Shown one piece after another: positions 9,301-18,729 of a stretch of 27,249 nt of DNA. Source of the DNA: Vairimorpha ceranae (lineage: Eukaryota; Microsporidia; Nosematidae); NCBI RefSeq assembly GCF_000988165.1, contig NW_020169350.1, positions 1-27,249 on the forward strand. The letters run 5' to 3'. Position numbers and translations under genes: made by a program. The notes beneath the pieces are model-generated. The model was not told where the DNA came from. It did no database searches and worked only from the letters and a program-made list of their open reading frames with translations. The first letter of the stretch is position 1, and the number at the start of each line of letters is the position of its first letter.

Positions 9301-11565
9301 ATCAGTACCTTTATTATTAACAATGTAATCATTCGTATTGCTATCTTCAATAACATTACTGGATAAATGCTCAGAAAATGTATCCTTGCTATTATAATTT
9401 TCTAAATCTTCAAAATGTTGTAAAGCTAAAATAGGTTTACTAAGACATTCAATTACAGAGGCAATATACCATGAATCATTGTATAGATTGGCAGAATTAT
9501 CATTAAACTTTAATATATTAATTATAAATGAACAAATAACAGAAAAAGAAGCTACATTCCGGCCATTATAGCCTTTTATTATTGATGGATTAGTATAAGA
9601 CAAAGCTTTTACACAATGCTTCTGTAGAAAATAATTTACAAACAAAAATTCATTGGGTTTAACAATCGTAGATGATTGTACAAAATATTTTTTTGTAAAA
9701 AATTGAATTAATCTTTGAAACCCTATAAAATTGTCAATATTGATTTTTGATAAAATATACATCACCTTAATTCTGATTTTATAAAAAACATGGGAACTAT
9801 CTAAAACTCTTTCTAAGACTTCACAAATTTGTATCGAAATATTTTTAGAAAGTTGGTCTAAAGCTTCTAACTGTCCTATAACATTTTTATCTAAAACTTG
9901 TTCTATAAACATATAATCAGGTTGTTCTATAAAACCATCTATTAGATGTTCTCTCTTTGGATCCATTCTCATCCATAAAAGAGGCATTATTTCATCCTCC
10001 TCTTCTTCAATTTTTTTCCTTTTCTTAGTTCGTACATGATAATAAAAATGATCAGAATTTTGCATATTAATAACATGATCAAAACATCCTTCTACTTCAT
10101 ATGATGCTATAGAAATATTTCCAATAGCTTTGGTATTATGATTAAAAATTTTACTCGTAGGTCTTTGTTCAATCTTAAAATCTACTCTATTTTTTTTTGT
10201 ATCAATGCTATATCTAAAATTAACTTTTAATAAGCCAGGCTTAAATACATAAAATTCAAAAAAATCTTTCATATCTTTCCCTGTAATATCTTTAATTAAA
10301 GATAAAAAATCCGGTGTAAAATTCACTAAAACTTCATCTTTTTTTTCTATCAAAAATCGTATAATTTTTTCTAAAAACGCTTTACTAAGATTATTTTCTA
10401 GTGTGTGAAAAACAAGTTTTGATTTTTTAATAAAAAAATCTGTTTTATAAGATATTTGGTCACGTTTCTCGTCACACAATGGTAATTCATAAATATCATT
10501 TTTTAAAACAAAATCCTTGTCAATTTTATATTGAAACAAAAATTCGTTGTTTCCCAATAAAATTCTGACACAATAGTCTTCAAGATATCCTTTAAGTCCA
10601 CAAAAAATCCAATAATCAGTATTATCTCTAGAATAAACATGATAATCAAATATCTGTGACGAAATAATATTAGAAATTAATCTTTTGATTAAAAACTTAG
10701 GTTCAATGTCATTGAAAGTAGAAATATGTGAAATATTATAAATAGCGACATTTAAAGAATGTATCATATCAGTTTCTATCAATGTAAATAAAACACTTAA
10801 AGATTCAAGAGGATATGACATCTGTAATAAAAATTCTACGTATTTAATAATGTTAGAAAAATCATCAATTATTTCTAAAATTGATTCATTTAACTGTTTC
10901 ATATACAACGGGCAGAATATCAATTTCTTATCATCCCCATTAAAAATTTCATGCCTTGAAAAAGTCCCTATTGCAAAATTAATAAAATTTGCACAACTGT
11001 TTTCTATTGAATAAGATGATATAAGCAAATTGTCTTCTTCAACAAAAGATCTCAAAATTCCCGGAGAAATAATTTTAAGTTCTTCTAATGATGAATACAC
11101 ATAAATAAGCTCCCATTTATATTTTTGATCAGAATCAACACTAGGAAATATTCCTGAACTATCATTATTTTTATTATTGCATACCATCTCTTTATGATTA
11201 TCTTTATCCGTAAGTGGTTTATAAAAACAAATAGCTGAATTTTCTTCTTTACTCTTAAAATCTATCTTAATCTTTAAATCTTTATTTTTATAAATTTCAA
11301 GTAACTTAATATTAAGGTAATTACAATTAACTGCCTGAAAATGCTTTCTATCATCTATTTTATCTTTAAGATATTCAATAGTAAATAATGCATCAGTAAT
11401 AAGCTGCCCATTTTGGAATACGGCAATATCTGTTATTTCTAAGGCAGAAAATTTATATCTAAAAAATATATCTTCTTTATTATTAATATAAGTCTCAATG
11501 TATCCTCTAAACAGATTCTGATTTAGATCTATAAAATAAATATTTTTTTGTCTTTCAATTTTCAT
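6361..11565 (-). CDS. TAF2: TFIID subunit TAF2 with C-terminal bromodomain
   Basis: TAF2 is the TFIID subunit that contacts promoter DNA near the initiator. The 1734-residue protein has the inactive M1-aminopeptidase-like region (about residues 10-460). At about 318-335, DYWIFCGLKGYLEDYC matches the TAF2 'W..GL.GYL' stretch, and no HExxH zinc motif is seen. The TAF2 signature PLLWMRMDP (528-536) is followed by EQPDYMF and by helical-repeat sequence. A long charged, low-complexity section (roughly 1050-1400) precedes a bromodomain at about 1542-1631. The bromodomain has ZA-loop residues RPV and YVDIVRSPM, the B/C helix NCVYFN, and the conserved acetyl-lysine-contacting Asn near 1616. Yeast Taf2 has no bromodomain. 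The ATG at 11565 is preceded by CCC (minus strand, 11572-11574). The gene is divergent from SEC61, 595 bp away. Confidence 0.9.
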   Translation of the reverse strand: MKIERQKNIYFIDLNQNLFRGYIETYINNKEDIFFRYKFSALEITDIAVFQNGQLITDALFTIEYLKDKIDDRKHFQAVNCNYLNIKLLEIYKNKDLKIKIDFKSKEENSAICFYKPLTDKDNHKEMVCNNKNNDSSGIFPSVDSDQKYKWELIYVYSSLEELKIISPGILRSFVEEDNLLISSYSIENSCANFINFAIGTFSRHEIFNGDDKKLIFCPLYMKQLNESILEIIDDFSNIIKYVEFLLQMSYPLESLSVLFTLIETDMIHSLNVAIYNISHISTFNDIEPKFLIKRLISNIISSQIFDYHVYSRDNTDYWIFCGLKGYLEDYCVRILLGNNEFLFQYKIDKDFVLKNDIYELPLCDEKRDQISYKTDFFIKKSKLVFHTLENNLSKAFLEKIIRFLIEKKDEVLVNFTPDFLSLIKDITGKDMKDFFEFYVFKPGLLKVNFRYSIDTKKNRVDFKIEQRPTSKIFNHNTKAIGNISIASYEVEGCFDHVINMQNSDHFYYHVRTKKRKKIEEEEDEIMPLLWMRMDPKREHLIDGFIEQPDYMFIEQVLDKNVIGQLEALDQLSKNISIQICEVLERVLDSSHVFYKIRIKVMYILSKINIDNFIGFQRLIQFFTKKYFVQSSTIVKPNEFLFVNYFLQKHCVKALSYTNPSIIKGYNGRNVASFSVICSFIINILKFNDNSANLYNDSWYIASVIECLSKPILALQHFEDLENYNSKDTFSEHLSSNVIEDSNTNDYIVNNKGTDFQYDLQENSSDDLKEIFKEDAIDNFTFNEENVKKDKNSFKFIQEALEEVERYRIMDMIFSSHKNIITESIIYLLGRLSIYGCITLTKLALINYSKYPNSFKVRKASFVMLTFLYNDDMECLKYLFDVIKSDIIDIKLLILNSWINLLSIKNEETKKTLFPFQSEFHYLLELYAYDYDFKYKVFEILDFLNNKNVSINEYNKKLITLCETKFNKKFIIRKLEQEKIITTQNLLKIKLKDFKKIKRQFLLDTYLLKLAKPKKRDLEKEEIIEERTKKENTAAIQNEIIFLGTSKKDDVKVYNKSELIVEQKNSRLEDVNLEEMLRFDELNNELDEIYLEFNKVPNEQVQSINYSSNEMSSINFSKNTEHFNRIVNFENDYFNDKSLKQTNLTINKLFNDFRNQVSENSRRTDSSTFSGTFNYLETEFDDNFDSTSRKNNTKETSMDSFPQISSQKVDLEKFLLSDNSEDEEKQDSCKTQILEERDFDRDFVDIGFIPIRNNITQFSSSFESLLSSSNKYSNFSPLQKNAFLKNEESNTIPLKDFAQPRDIFENSKFATSFFVSESCAADKLSKSTLEDSLDNSTSQIKSSNENRKEYFLNSDTEFMRIKKKNLEPLEAFVYRIDELTLRFPIRTKIRLPAYRNFIKFEKDTVFRKRRNKFEELSSPEFYSSKKTSYQIKHNDPITKKLFYGTINNISVKQVNKVIFKNKNNSFFDWRPKTFKEIETYVSSEHRYKKIWREMERALVFALSYSQYGSRTFNIAKRLFDIFEVKIYETYQIPKIVHPMSSILQNYCVDFLNNLCLNDKFFSFIRPVNIDGLDAYVDIVRSPMCLDIVQKKMMKYLTIESFYGDIKQIYKNCVYFNQNKAEIVHSAKKLLKKTQDFDQFLENYKNKISSDEFIKLLLQRFEDSINFIDILRKYDNRQIVTFKELIDEVRNIKSNSMRKFISQQELQREMEIFEDQIYHAFSVYGEKVYSWDIYN

Positions 11566-11571
11566 ATTTGA

Positions 11572-11574
11572 GGG
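11572..11574 (-). promoter_or_regulatory. CCC start-proximal motif of TAF2
   Basis: GTCCCTCAAAT directly precedes the TAF2 ATG on the minus strand, so the C-block ends 6 nt upstream. Confidence 0.45.
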
Positions 11575-11827
11575 ACAAAATAAAAAAAAATTAATTTTAT
11601 TTATGCTACAATATTTTTAAAAATAAAAATATTTATTATTTAAAAAAAACAAAACTGTGAAAAATTTGTCTTGTCTTTTTTAAATAATTATAAAGAAATG
11701 TTTTGCTTGTAAAGTAGTAGAGTAAATTTAGTGATGTAAATTTAAAATCTTCTTTTTGAAGCAAATTAAGCATTTAAAATATAACAGAATTACTTTTATT
11801 TTTTAAGGCTATTCTATAAAATTTATA

Positions 11828-11936
11828 TTTAAAGTATCAATATTAAGTCAAAATTTGCAAATTGATTTTAAAAGTGACATAATTTACCTTTTTTGTTTTC
11901 TTTAAAGTATCAATATTAAGTCAAAATTTACAAATT
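11828..11936. repeat. Two 36-bp direct repeats in the TAF2/SEC61 divergent promoter
   Basis: TTTAAAGTATCAATATTAAG and the following 16 bases occur at 11828-11863 and again at 11901-11936 with a single mismatch (G/A) and a 73-bp period. The repeats lie roughly midway between the two divergent genes. They could be a duplicated regulatory site or a neutral duplication. Confidence 0.75.
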
Positions 11937-12153
11937 TTGAATACCTAATTGTTAAATTTTCTAAGAAGTGTCTAAAAACATTATTTTTCTCTTAGTAATT
12001 AAATTTTAAATAATTTATAAAATAGTAACTATTATTATTATATTTTAAAAGAGTCTTTTTTTGTTAAATACACATTTATAGTACAAAATAATATAATTCC
12101 TTTTTTGTGTTTGTTTTTTATGCATTGTATCGTAAATTTATTTTTTGTTTACA

Positions 12154-12158
12154 CCCCC
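12154..12158 (+). promoter_or_regulatory. CCCCC start-proximal motif of SEC61
   Basis: ACACCCCCTA directly precedes the ATG at 12161. This motif supports that ATG over the longer ORF, which would need a GTG start at 12107. Confidence 0.55.
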
Positions 12159-12160
12159 TA

Positions 12161-13606
12161 ATGACATGTAAGTGTGAACCAAATAATTTAGTTAACGTTT
12201 TACATATGATAAAGCCACTACTTTCATACATCCCCGATGTAGTACAGCCATCTAGACAAGTTACATTTCAAGAGAAATTTATTTGGAGTACTCTAGCAAT
12301 TTTAATTTACATGATAGCATCACAAGTCCCTCTTTTTGGTATTATTGCAAGTGAACAAGCTGATCCATTTTATTGGATGAGGATGATGATGGCCTCTAAC
12401 AGGGGAACACTTATGGATTTGGGAATATCTCCTGTGATAACAGCTTCGATGATTATGCAGTTTTTGACAATGTCAGAAATTATAAAAGTAGATTTTTCGA
12501 TTAAAGAAGATAAACTTCTTCACGGTGCAGCCACTAGATTAATTTCATTAATAGTTACAATTGCACAGGCCACTGTACAAGTATTTACCGGATTTTATGG
12601 TCAACCTAAGGATCTTGGTATGACTTATTGTATTCTACTTATTGTACAATTAATCTTTTCGGGGCTTATAATTATTTTATTGGATGAACTGTTACAAAAA
12701 GGCTATGGACTTGGAAATGGTGTTAATCTTTTTATCGCCGCAAATGTGTGTGAAAGTATTGTATGGAAAGCTTTCAGTCCCAAAGTGTTTTTCACTGGTA
12801 GAGGTATTGAATTTGAAGGGTCTGTAATTGCTTTTTTCCATTTATTAATAGTAAGGACTAACAAGCTTTCTGCTTTATACGAAATATTATTTAGACAAAA
12901 TTTACCGAATCTTTTTACTTTTTTAGCCACTGTTAGTCTTTTTATTTTTGTTATTTACTTGCAAGGATTGAGAGTAGAGCTTACGACAGAATCTACACAA
13001 GTCAGAGGACAAACAGGAAAATACCCTATAAAGCTTTTATATACAAGTACTTCTCCTGTAATATATCAGAATTATATTGTATCATACTTTTGTACAATAT
13101 CAAGATTATTGTACAAGTGGAAGCCTACTAATAATTTTATTAGAATTTTAGGTATATGGGATACTGTTGGGACTGGTAGGATGCATCCTCTTAGAGGTAT
13201 TGCTTATTATGTGTTTCCGCCAGACAGTATTTTTGATTTGTACCGTCGACCAATTTATTTCTTAATTTATTTAGGTTTTACTTTTTTATCATCTTCTTTT
13301 ATGAGTAGAGCGTGGATTGAAATCTCTGACACTACACCTTCACAAGCAGCTAGTAACTTAAAAAAAAACAGAATGACTTTGAAAGGAATTAGAGAATCTA
13401 ATATGGAATCCGTATTTTCTAAATACATTCCTACTGCAGCATTATTGGGTGGTTTTTTTACTTCTTTGGTAGTTTTACTTTCTAATTTATTTGACACTAT
13501 AGGAAGTGGCACGAATGTTTTTCTTGCAACTTCTATTGTTTATCAATACTTAGAATTGTTTGCTAAAGAAACTGCTAAGAAGAGTGGATTATCATTTATT
13601 GATTAA
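12161..13606 (+). CDS. SEC61: Sec61 alpha, protein-conducting channel of the ER
   Basis: This is the channel subunit of the Sec61 translocon, which moves nascent secretory proteins across, and membrane proteins into, the ER membrane. The sequence follows the family closely: an N-terminal amphipathic start (VLHMIKPLLSYIPDVVQPS), QVPLFGI in the first membrane segment, ADPFYWMRMMMASNRGTLMDLGISP for the plug region, then LGNGVNLFIAANV, the cytosolic-loop stretch LRVELTTESTQVRGQ and a C-terminal YQYLELFAKE. About ten hydrophobic segments are visible. The ATG at 12161 gives 481 residues, the normal length, and is preceded by CCCCC. The longer ORF adds 18 codons and has no ATG start. A second in-frame ATG (12206) would remove the start of the N-terminal helix. 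The gene is divergent from TAF2, and KAE1 follows 1.4 kb downstream on the same strand. Confidence 0.96.
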   Translation: MTCKCEPNNLVNVLHMIKPLLSYIPDVVQPSRQVTFQEKFIWSTLAILIYMIASQVPLFGIIASEQADPFYWMRMMMASNRGTLMDLGISPVITASMIMQFLTMSEIIKVDFSIKEDKLLHGAATRLISLIVTIAQATVQVFTGFYGQPKDLGMTYCILLIVQLIFSGLIIILLDELLQKGYGLGNGVNLFIAANVCESIVWKAFSPKVFFTGRGIEFEGSVIAFFHLLIVRTNKLSALYEILFRQNLPNLFTFLATVSLFIFVIYLQGLRVELTTESTQVRGQTGKYPIKLLYTSTSPVIYQNYIVSYFCTISRLLYKWKPTNNFIRILGIWDTVGTGRMHPLRGIAYYVFPPDSIFDLYRRPIYFLIYLGFTFLSSSFMSRAWIEISDTTPSQAASNLKKNRMTLKGIRESNMESVFSKYIPTAALLGGFFTSLVVLLSNLFDTIGSGTNVFLATSIVYQYLELFAKETAKKSGLSFID

Positions 13607-14989
13607 ATATGAGTGATTAATTATGTTTTTTAATTTATTATTTTTTAAATGTGTTTTTGTATATGTATTTCTTGAAAATTACATTAGTAAAAAATTAAAG
13701 TTTAAAATAATTTAACCTTTTTTAAAACTATCGATATGTTGGTGTATAACTAAGCAATTTTTTATATAATCTTTTGTATTCAATTATGCTAGTTTATTTT
13801 TAATTTATTTAAAAATTAAAATTCATTTAATAATATAGTGCTACATAAAATGTGTTGTAAAAACCTTAGATAATTTATTATAAGGTAAATAGGTTTACGT
13901 GAAATTCTTATAAAATTTTAATAATAACTAAACTTGTGTTTTTTAGTGATAATTTTTAGAGACAACAAAATGTAATAAAATATTACAAAAATATTGATTT
14001 CCATTACAATTACAATATTGTTATAAACGAGTTAAAAAGTTTTTCTTTTAAAAATTCTCGACTTTTAATTTTTTAAAAACTGCTCTTATAAATTTTCTTT
14101 TTTATAAAGTAAAAAATATTCTGTGCTCTATAAACTTCGCTTTATATTATTGAATTTTAAACTATATTTTTAAATAATTTAGTTATTACAATCATTAAAT
14201 TGTGTATTACTATTATTGTAGATTATCTCTACTTTTTTTCATTGTTTTCTATTTAAAAAAGATCTCTTTTTTGTAAATTTCTAATCTATAAACTTTTAAA
14301 GATCTTTTTAATATTTTATGATATTAATATAAAGGTCAGTTATTAATTGCGTGTATACAGTTAAAAATTGCTTAAAAATTAAATTATTTACTTAAATATT
14401 ATTTAAGAAAGCAAAATTAATATTCATCTAATTTAATATTTTTTATAGAATTAATTTATCTTAAGATACTTAGTTTAAATTTATCATCATTTTGGAAGGT
14501 GTAGGTGTGTAATTTTTATATTTATACTTATTTAGTTGGTTTTAAATAATTTTACATCGAACGTATAATTTAATTGCTTAAATGTATTAAGTAATTGCCT
14601 TGCGCTTGATAGTAGTAGTATGTTATTTTAAGAAGAAATAAATAAATTAATTTTTTTGATAAAATAGTCATTCTATTTGATATAATTGACAGTTGTTTAA
14701 ATAACTTCTTTTACAAAAAGATAGCAATATTTTAATTTTAAATTAAATCAAACAAACTTTCTTTTTGAATATTTAATTACAAGAAAATTTGTAAAATGAT
14801 TATAATAGATTATACACACATTAAGACTTATTAAAGAATCTTAATTATTTTCCCGTTTTTATCAAAAATACTAAATTTCAAATTTTTCGAATTAACTAAA
14901 TATAGAAGTCATTATAATTTTATTTATATTCATAAATATAGTTAGCTTAAAAATATTTAAAACAGTCTAACATTTATTTTTTAATACCC
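13607..14989. other. AT-rich intergenic stretch between SEC61 and KAE1
   Basis: I see no gene, RNA or convincing repeat in these 1.4 kb. The sequence is dominated by short A and T runs. A near-palindrome AAAAAAGATCTCTTTTTT lies near 14255-14272. Confidence 0.5.
14987..14989 (+). promoter_or_regulatory. CCC motif abutting the KAE1 ATG
   Basis: TAATACCC runs directly into ATG at 14990 with no gap, so any 5' leader starting near this motif would be almost absent. Confidence 0.45.
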
Positions 14990-15985
14990 ATGATTGTCTT
15001 GGGATTTGAAGGAAGTGCTAATAAATTAGGAATTGGAATTCTCATTAATAAAAAGATTGTAACAAACGAAAGAAAAACATTTGTTCCACCTGCGGGGGAG
15101 GGATTTATACCAGCTAAGACAGCTGAACATCATAGATTAGAAATTTTTAATTTACTCCGTTTATCTTTAGATAAAGCTAATATCAAATTGCAAGATATAA
15201 ATCTTATTTGTTATACAAAGGGTCCAGGCATGGGGCAGGCCTTGTCTACTGTAGCTACCGTTGCGAGAGCCTTAAGTCTTACACTAAAAATACCCATTGT
15301 ACCAGTGAATCATTGTATAGCACATATTGAAATGGGTAGATTTATTACAAAAGCAAATAATCCGACTGTGCTGTATGTCAGTGGTGGTAATACACAGATT
15401 ATATCTTATAACAAAAACAAATACAAGATATTCGGTGAGGCACTTGATAATGCTGTAGGAAATTGTTTGGACAAGGTAGCTAGAATACTTAAGTTGCCAA
15501 ATGATCCTGCACCTGGTTTAAATATAGAACTATATGCTAAAAAGGGCAAAAAGTACATTGAACTACCTTATGTAGTTAAAGGCATGGATGTATCATTTTC
15601 AGGAATAATTTCTATAATCAAAAATATACAGATTGTAGACCAACAGACAGTTTATGATATATGCTATAGTTTACAAGAAACAGTTTTTTCTGCTTTGGTT
15701 GAGGTCACTGAAAGAGCTATGGCATTTAATAATAGTTCGGAAGTGTTGATTGTAGGAGGCGTAGGCTGTAATAAGAGATTACAAGAAATGATGAATATTA
15801 TGGTTTGTGAAAGAGGAGGAAAGTTATACGCAACTGACGAGAGATATTGTATTGATAATGGTGCTATGATAGCCTTGGCTGGATTACTAATGCATGAAAG
15901 TAATCAAAAATTTACAATTGAAGAATGTACCATTACACAAAGATACAGAACTGATTCAGTACCTATTACTTGGCGAACAGATTAA
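14990..15985 (+). CDS. KAE1: Kae1/OSGEP, catalytic subunit of KEOPS (tRNA t6A synthesis)
   Basis: Kae1 transfers the threonylcarbamoyl group to A37 of ANN-decoding tRNAs, as part of the cytosolic/nuclear KEOPS (EKC) complex with Bud32, Cgi121 and Pcc1. The 331-residue protein aligns from its first residues: [32 protein letters not shown] and CYTKGPGMG. The metal-binding pair H108/H112 sits in NHCIAH, the nucleotide loop is VSGGNTQ (130-136), and the late metal ligand D289 is in DNGAM. The stretch [20 protein letters not shown] (185-204) is typical of the eukaryote/archaea branch rather than of bacterial TsaD or mitochondrial Qri7. No targeting presequence is present. The ATG is fixed by the family N-terminus and by CCC immediately upstream. 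The gene converges with the DEAH helicase, leaving 22 bp between the stops. Confidence 0.97.
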   Translation: MIVLGFEGSANKLGIGILINKKIVTNERKTFVPPAGEGFIPAKTAEHHRLEIFNLLRLSLDKANIKLQDINLICYTKGPGMGQALSTVATVARALSLTLKIPIVPVNHCIAHIEMGRFITKANNPTVLYVSGGNTQIISYNKNKYKIFGEALDNAVGNCLDKVARILKLPNDPAPGLNIELYAKKGKKYIELPYVVKGMDVSFSGIISIIKNIQIVDQQTVYDICYSLQETVFSALVEVTERAMAFNNSSEVLIVGGVGCNKRLQEMMNIMVCERGGKLYATDERYCIDNGAMIALAGLLMHESNQKFTIEECTITQRYRTDSVPITWRTD

Positions 15986-16007
15986 ATCTTTAATTTTTTG
16001 TTTTTAA

Positions 16008-18173
16008 CTAATCAATATCTTCTAATTCAAATCTATCATAAAGCTTTTCAAAAATATTAAAAAAATAATCCTTTTGTATTTCTTTTTCATTTTGTGGCTT
16101 TATGTAGTTACTTAATTCATATAAAATTTCTTTAGAATTAATTGTACACATAACTTGCATAATTAAATCTTCTTTTCTATTTTTGAATGATTTATAAAAC
16201 AGAACATATTTACCATCAACATTACTTGTATTATTTTTGTATTTTATTCCTGTAAAAATATGAACATAATAGTTATCACATTTCTTACAAATATTGTAAA
16301 AAAATGTTTTGTATATTGCTATATTTATATGTTTAGAAAAAGTAATCTGATATCCTAAAGACTTAAGTCTTTTTATTAAATTATCATGTTTATATTTAAC
16401 TTTAGAAACAATATATGGAGCATCTTTAATATTTTTTATACCATTTTTAAATAAATTAAGTAAGGTACAAAACTCGTTATTGTCTATTACACAATTATCA
16501 TAATAAGGTTCTTTCCGAAATAATTCAAAAAAGTTATAAAAATCAAAGCTTAAAATACACACAAGTAATGAAGCATCATAAGAACAATTAAGCTTTATAC
16601 CTTCTAAAATAAGTTTTCCTAAGCAAATATCCTCTCCAAAATCCATAATTTTTTTACCATCTTGAGTGATATTTAGATTTGTGTCTACACAATTAAGTAT
16701 AAATAAATTATTGATACCTGCCTGAATAAGATTTTCACTTGGCTTAGAAATAAATGGAAAGTTATTTATTTCTTTATAATTCGCAGATAATAATACTAAA
16801 ATGGTATTAGTGATATTCGATCTTAAAATCTCAGGGATGTTATGACTTTTTAAATCATTATTGTAAGATTCTTCAGTATACATTCTATAACATTCGCCCG
16901 GCATAAGTCTTCCCGCTCTACCTGCTCTTTGTATAGCATTGTCCTTACTTATTGGATATTTAATGAGGCGTTCGCCAAAATTATAATCGTAATAAAGAAT
17001 TTTATGGAAGCCCGAATCTATAACATATTTAATATTATCAATAGTAACAGATGCTTCTGCTATATTTGTAGATAATATACATTTACGTCTATTTTCTTTA
17101 TAATTAAATATTATGTCATAAACATCATTCATAATTTCTGCATAAAGAGGTATAACTATTAAGTCTTTACACAATACAAAATTTTGTAAAATTGTATAAA
17201 CTTGCATGATATCTTCTTTACCACTTAAAAATACTAAAATATCACCTTTTTCTTTTTTCTGATGCACATGCAATATTTTTTTTGCAGTCCATTCGATATA
17301 ATCATCAACATTAATTTTTAAATAATGTATAGACACTGGATATTGACTTCCACCAAAATGAAAAGCAGAAACATCAAAATATTGTTTAAAATCATCAACT
17401 TGTAAAGTAGCACTCATAAGAATAATTTTTAAATTTGATCTTTTGTGCTTAATAATTTTTAAAAAGCCTAATATTATATCAAGATTGATGCTTCTTTCAT
17501 GTACTTCATCGCAAATTATAACATCATATTCTGATAATAACACCTCAGAAGAAAATTCTTTTAGTAAAATGCCTTCAGTAACATATTTAATTTTTGTAGC
17601 ATGTGTTATTTCTTTTTCATATTTAATAACATATCCAATCTCAAAATCATAAAAATGCTTCATACGATAATATAAACTTTTAACACTTATTTTTCTTGGT
17701 TGTGTCACACAGATGCGATAGTTAAATTTATCAAAAATAAATTTGGGGATAAGAGTACTCTTACCACAACCAGTCTCCCCTGTAACAAGAATTATGTTAT
17801 TTTTTTCAAAAAAATCTAAAAATTCATCTTTTTGTTTGTAAACAGGAAGTTCTGTAATTTTTTCTAAAGGTCTAGCTTCATGTTTATGCTTTATTTTTAT
17901 ATTTTTAAAATCAAATTTGTTTATTGTACTTTTGTATTTTTCATAAAACAAACTTTTTTTACAACCAATTAAGTACAAGGGATTAGTAAAATCAAAACTT
18001 TCTTCTGGTTTGAATTCCAAAGTATTAAATTTATATTGTTTTTTAAATTCGATCTCAATATCTTCATCAACATCAATTTCTGAATCATCAGGTTGTATAC
18101 CAGCCATTTTTAATTTTCTGTTTTCCCATAATTTTTGTTCAACAGTTTTTCTTTTTTTTTGACCACTAGACAT
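16008..18173 (-). CDS. DEAH-box (DEVH) RNA helicase, possibly Dhr1/DHX37-like
   Basis: This is an SF2 DEAH/RHA RNA-dependent ATPase of 721 residues. Visible motifs are I GETGCGKS (132-139), Ia TQPRK, II DEVH (222-225, Val where DEAH has Ala), III SAT (254-256), IV-like LVFLSGKEDI, V STNIAEASVTID (368-379) and VI QRAGRAGR (415-422). Winged-helix/ratchet and OB-fold-like sequence follows. The first 60 residues are charged. The phrase NNFPF in the linker after motif VI resembles Dhr1/DHX37 (18S rRNA processing), whereas spliceosomal relatives usually have other residues there. That points weakly to ribosome biogenesis, but Prp-type assignments are not excluded. The ATG at 18173 has no C-block upstream (ATTACCGTTTTT precedes it). 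The gene is divergent from SEC16 and tail to tail with KAE1. Confidence 0.93.
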   Translation of the reverse strand: MSSGQKKRKTVEQKLWENRKLKMAGIQPDDSEIDVDEDIEIEFKKQYKFNTLEFKPEESFDFTNPLYLIGCKKSLFYEKYKSTINKFDFKNIKIKHKHEARPLEKITELPVYKQKDEFLDFFEKNNIILVTGETGCGKSTLIPKFIFDKFNYRICVTQPRKISVKSLYYRMKHFYDFEIGYVIKYEKEITHATKIKYVTEGILLKEFSSEVLLSEYDVIICDEVHERSINLDIILGFLKIIKHKRSNLKIILMSATLQVDDFKQYFDVSAFHFGGSQYPVSIHYLKINVDDYIEWTAKKILHVHQKKEKGDILVFLSGKEDIMQVYTILQNFVLCKDLIVIPLYAEIMNDVYDIIFNYKENRRKCILSTNIAEASVTIDNIKYVIDSGFHKILYYDYNFGERLIKYPISKDNAIQRAGRAGRLMPGECYRMYTEESYNNDLKSHNIPEILRSNITNTILVLLSANYKEINNFPFISKPSENLIQAGINNLFILNCVDTNLNITQDGKKIMDFGEDICLGKLILEGIKLNCSYDASLLVCILSFDFYNFFELFRKEPYYDNCVIDNNEFCTLLNLFKNGIKNIKDAPYIVSKVKYKHDNLIKRLKSLGYQITFSKHINIAIYKTFFYNICKKCDNYYVHIFTGIKYKNNTSNVDGKYVLFYKSFKNRKEDLIMQVMCTINSKEILYELSNYIKPQNEKEIQKDYFFNIFEKLYDRFELEDID

Positions 18174-18554
18174 AAAAACGGTAATATTTTTAATGTAAAT
18201 TACAAATATTTTATTGTATAAAATAAGTCTTAAATAATATCAAAAAATATAAACTAGAATATAAATATTAAAATGTAAATAAATAAGTACTTAAAAAGAA
18301 AGCATTTACCACATCTAATTTATAAAGCTGTTCAAAAACATTCGTGTTTAGAAGATGAAATATTTCTGTATCTCGTGATTTTAATTGTAACATACAGTTG
18401 AATATTAAACAAAAAATGAAAATTTGTGTTGCTAAAAATATAAAATGGAGCCGTTTATATACTTATCATTCAAAATCTAATGTAATTATTTGTGTTAAAA
18501 TTATTTTATAGAATATTTGTTAAGATATAAATATTAAGAAAATATATAAATTAC

Positions 18555-18667
18555 AAACAACAATTTCTATTATGCAGAAACAATACTTTTCATTATGAGA
18601 AACAATAATTTCTATTATGCAGAAACAATAATTTCTATTATGCAGAAACAATAATTTTCATTATTCA
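18555..18667. repeat. 23-bp tandem repeat upstream of SEC16
   Basis: Five units of 22-23 bp start near 18555, 18578, 18600, 18623 and 18646, with consensus AAACAATAATTTCTATTATG followed by CAG. Units 3 and 4 are identical. The array ends about 62 bp before the SEC16 ATG in the divergent DEAH-helicase/SEC16 promoter region. It may be a multiplied binding site or a simple minisatellite. Confidence 0.82.
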
Positions 18668-18721
18668 TAATTGTTTATCAGCCTTATAAAAGGAAAGTAT
18701 GTATTTTAAAATATTTTCTAA

Positions 18722-18724
18722 CCC
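18722..18724 (+). promoter_or_regulatory. CCC start-proximal motif of SEC16
   Basis: TAACCCTTTTT precedes the ATG at 18730, with the C-block ending 5 nt upstream. Confidence 0.45.
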
Positions 18725-18729
18725 TTTTT

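Noticed and set aside
12107..12160. 18-codon N-terminal extension of Sec61
   Set aside because: It would need a GTG start in a eukaryote, is not needed for family length, and lies upstream of the CCCCC motif.
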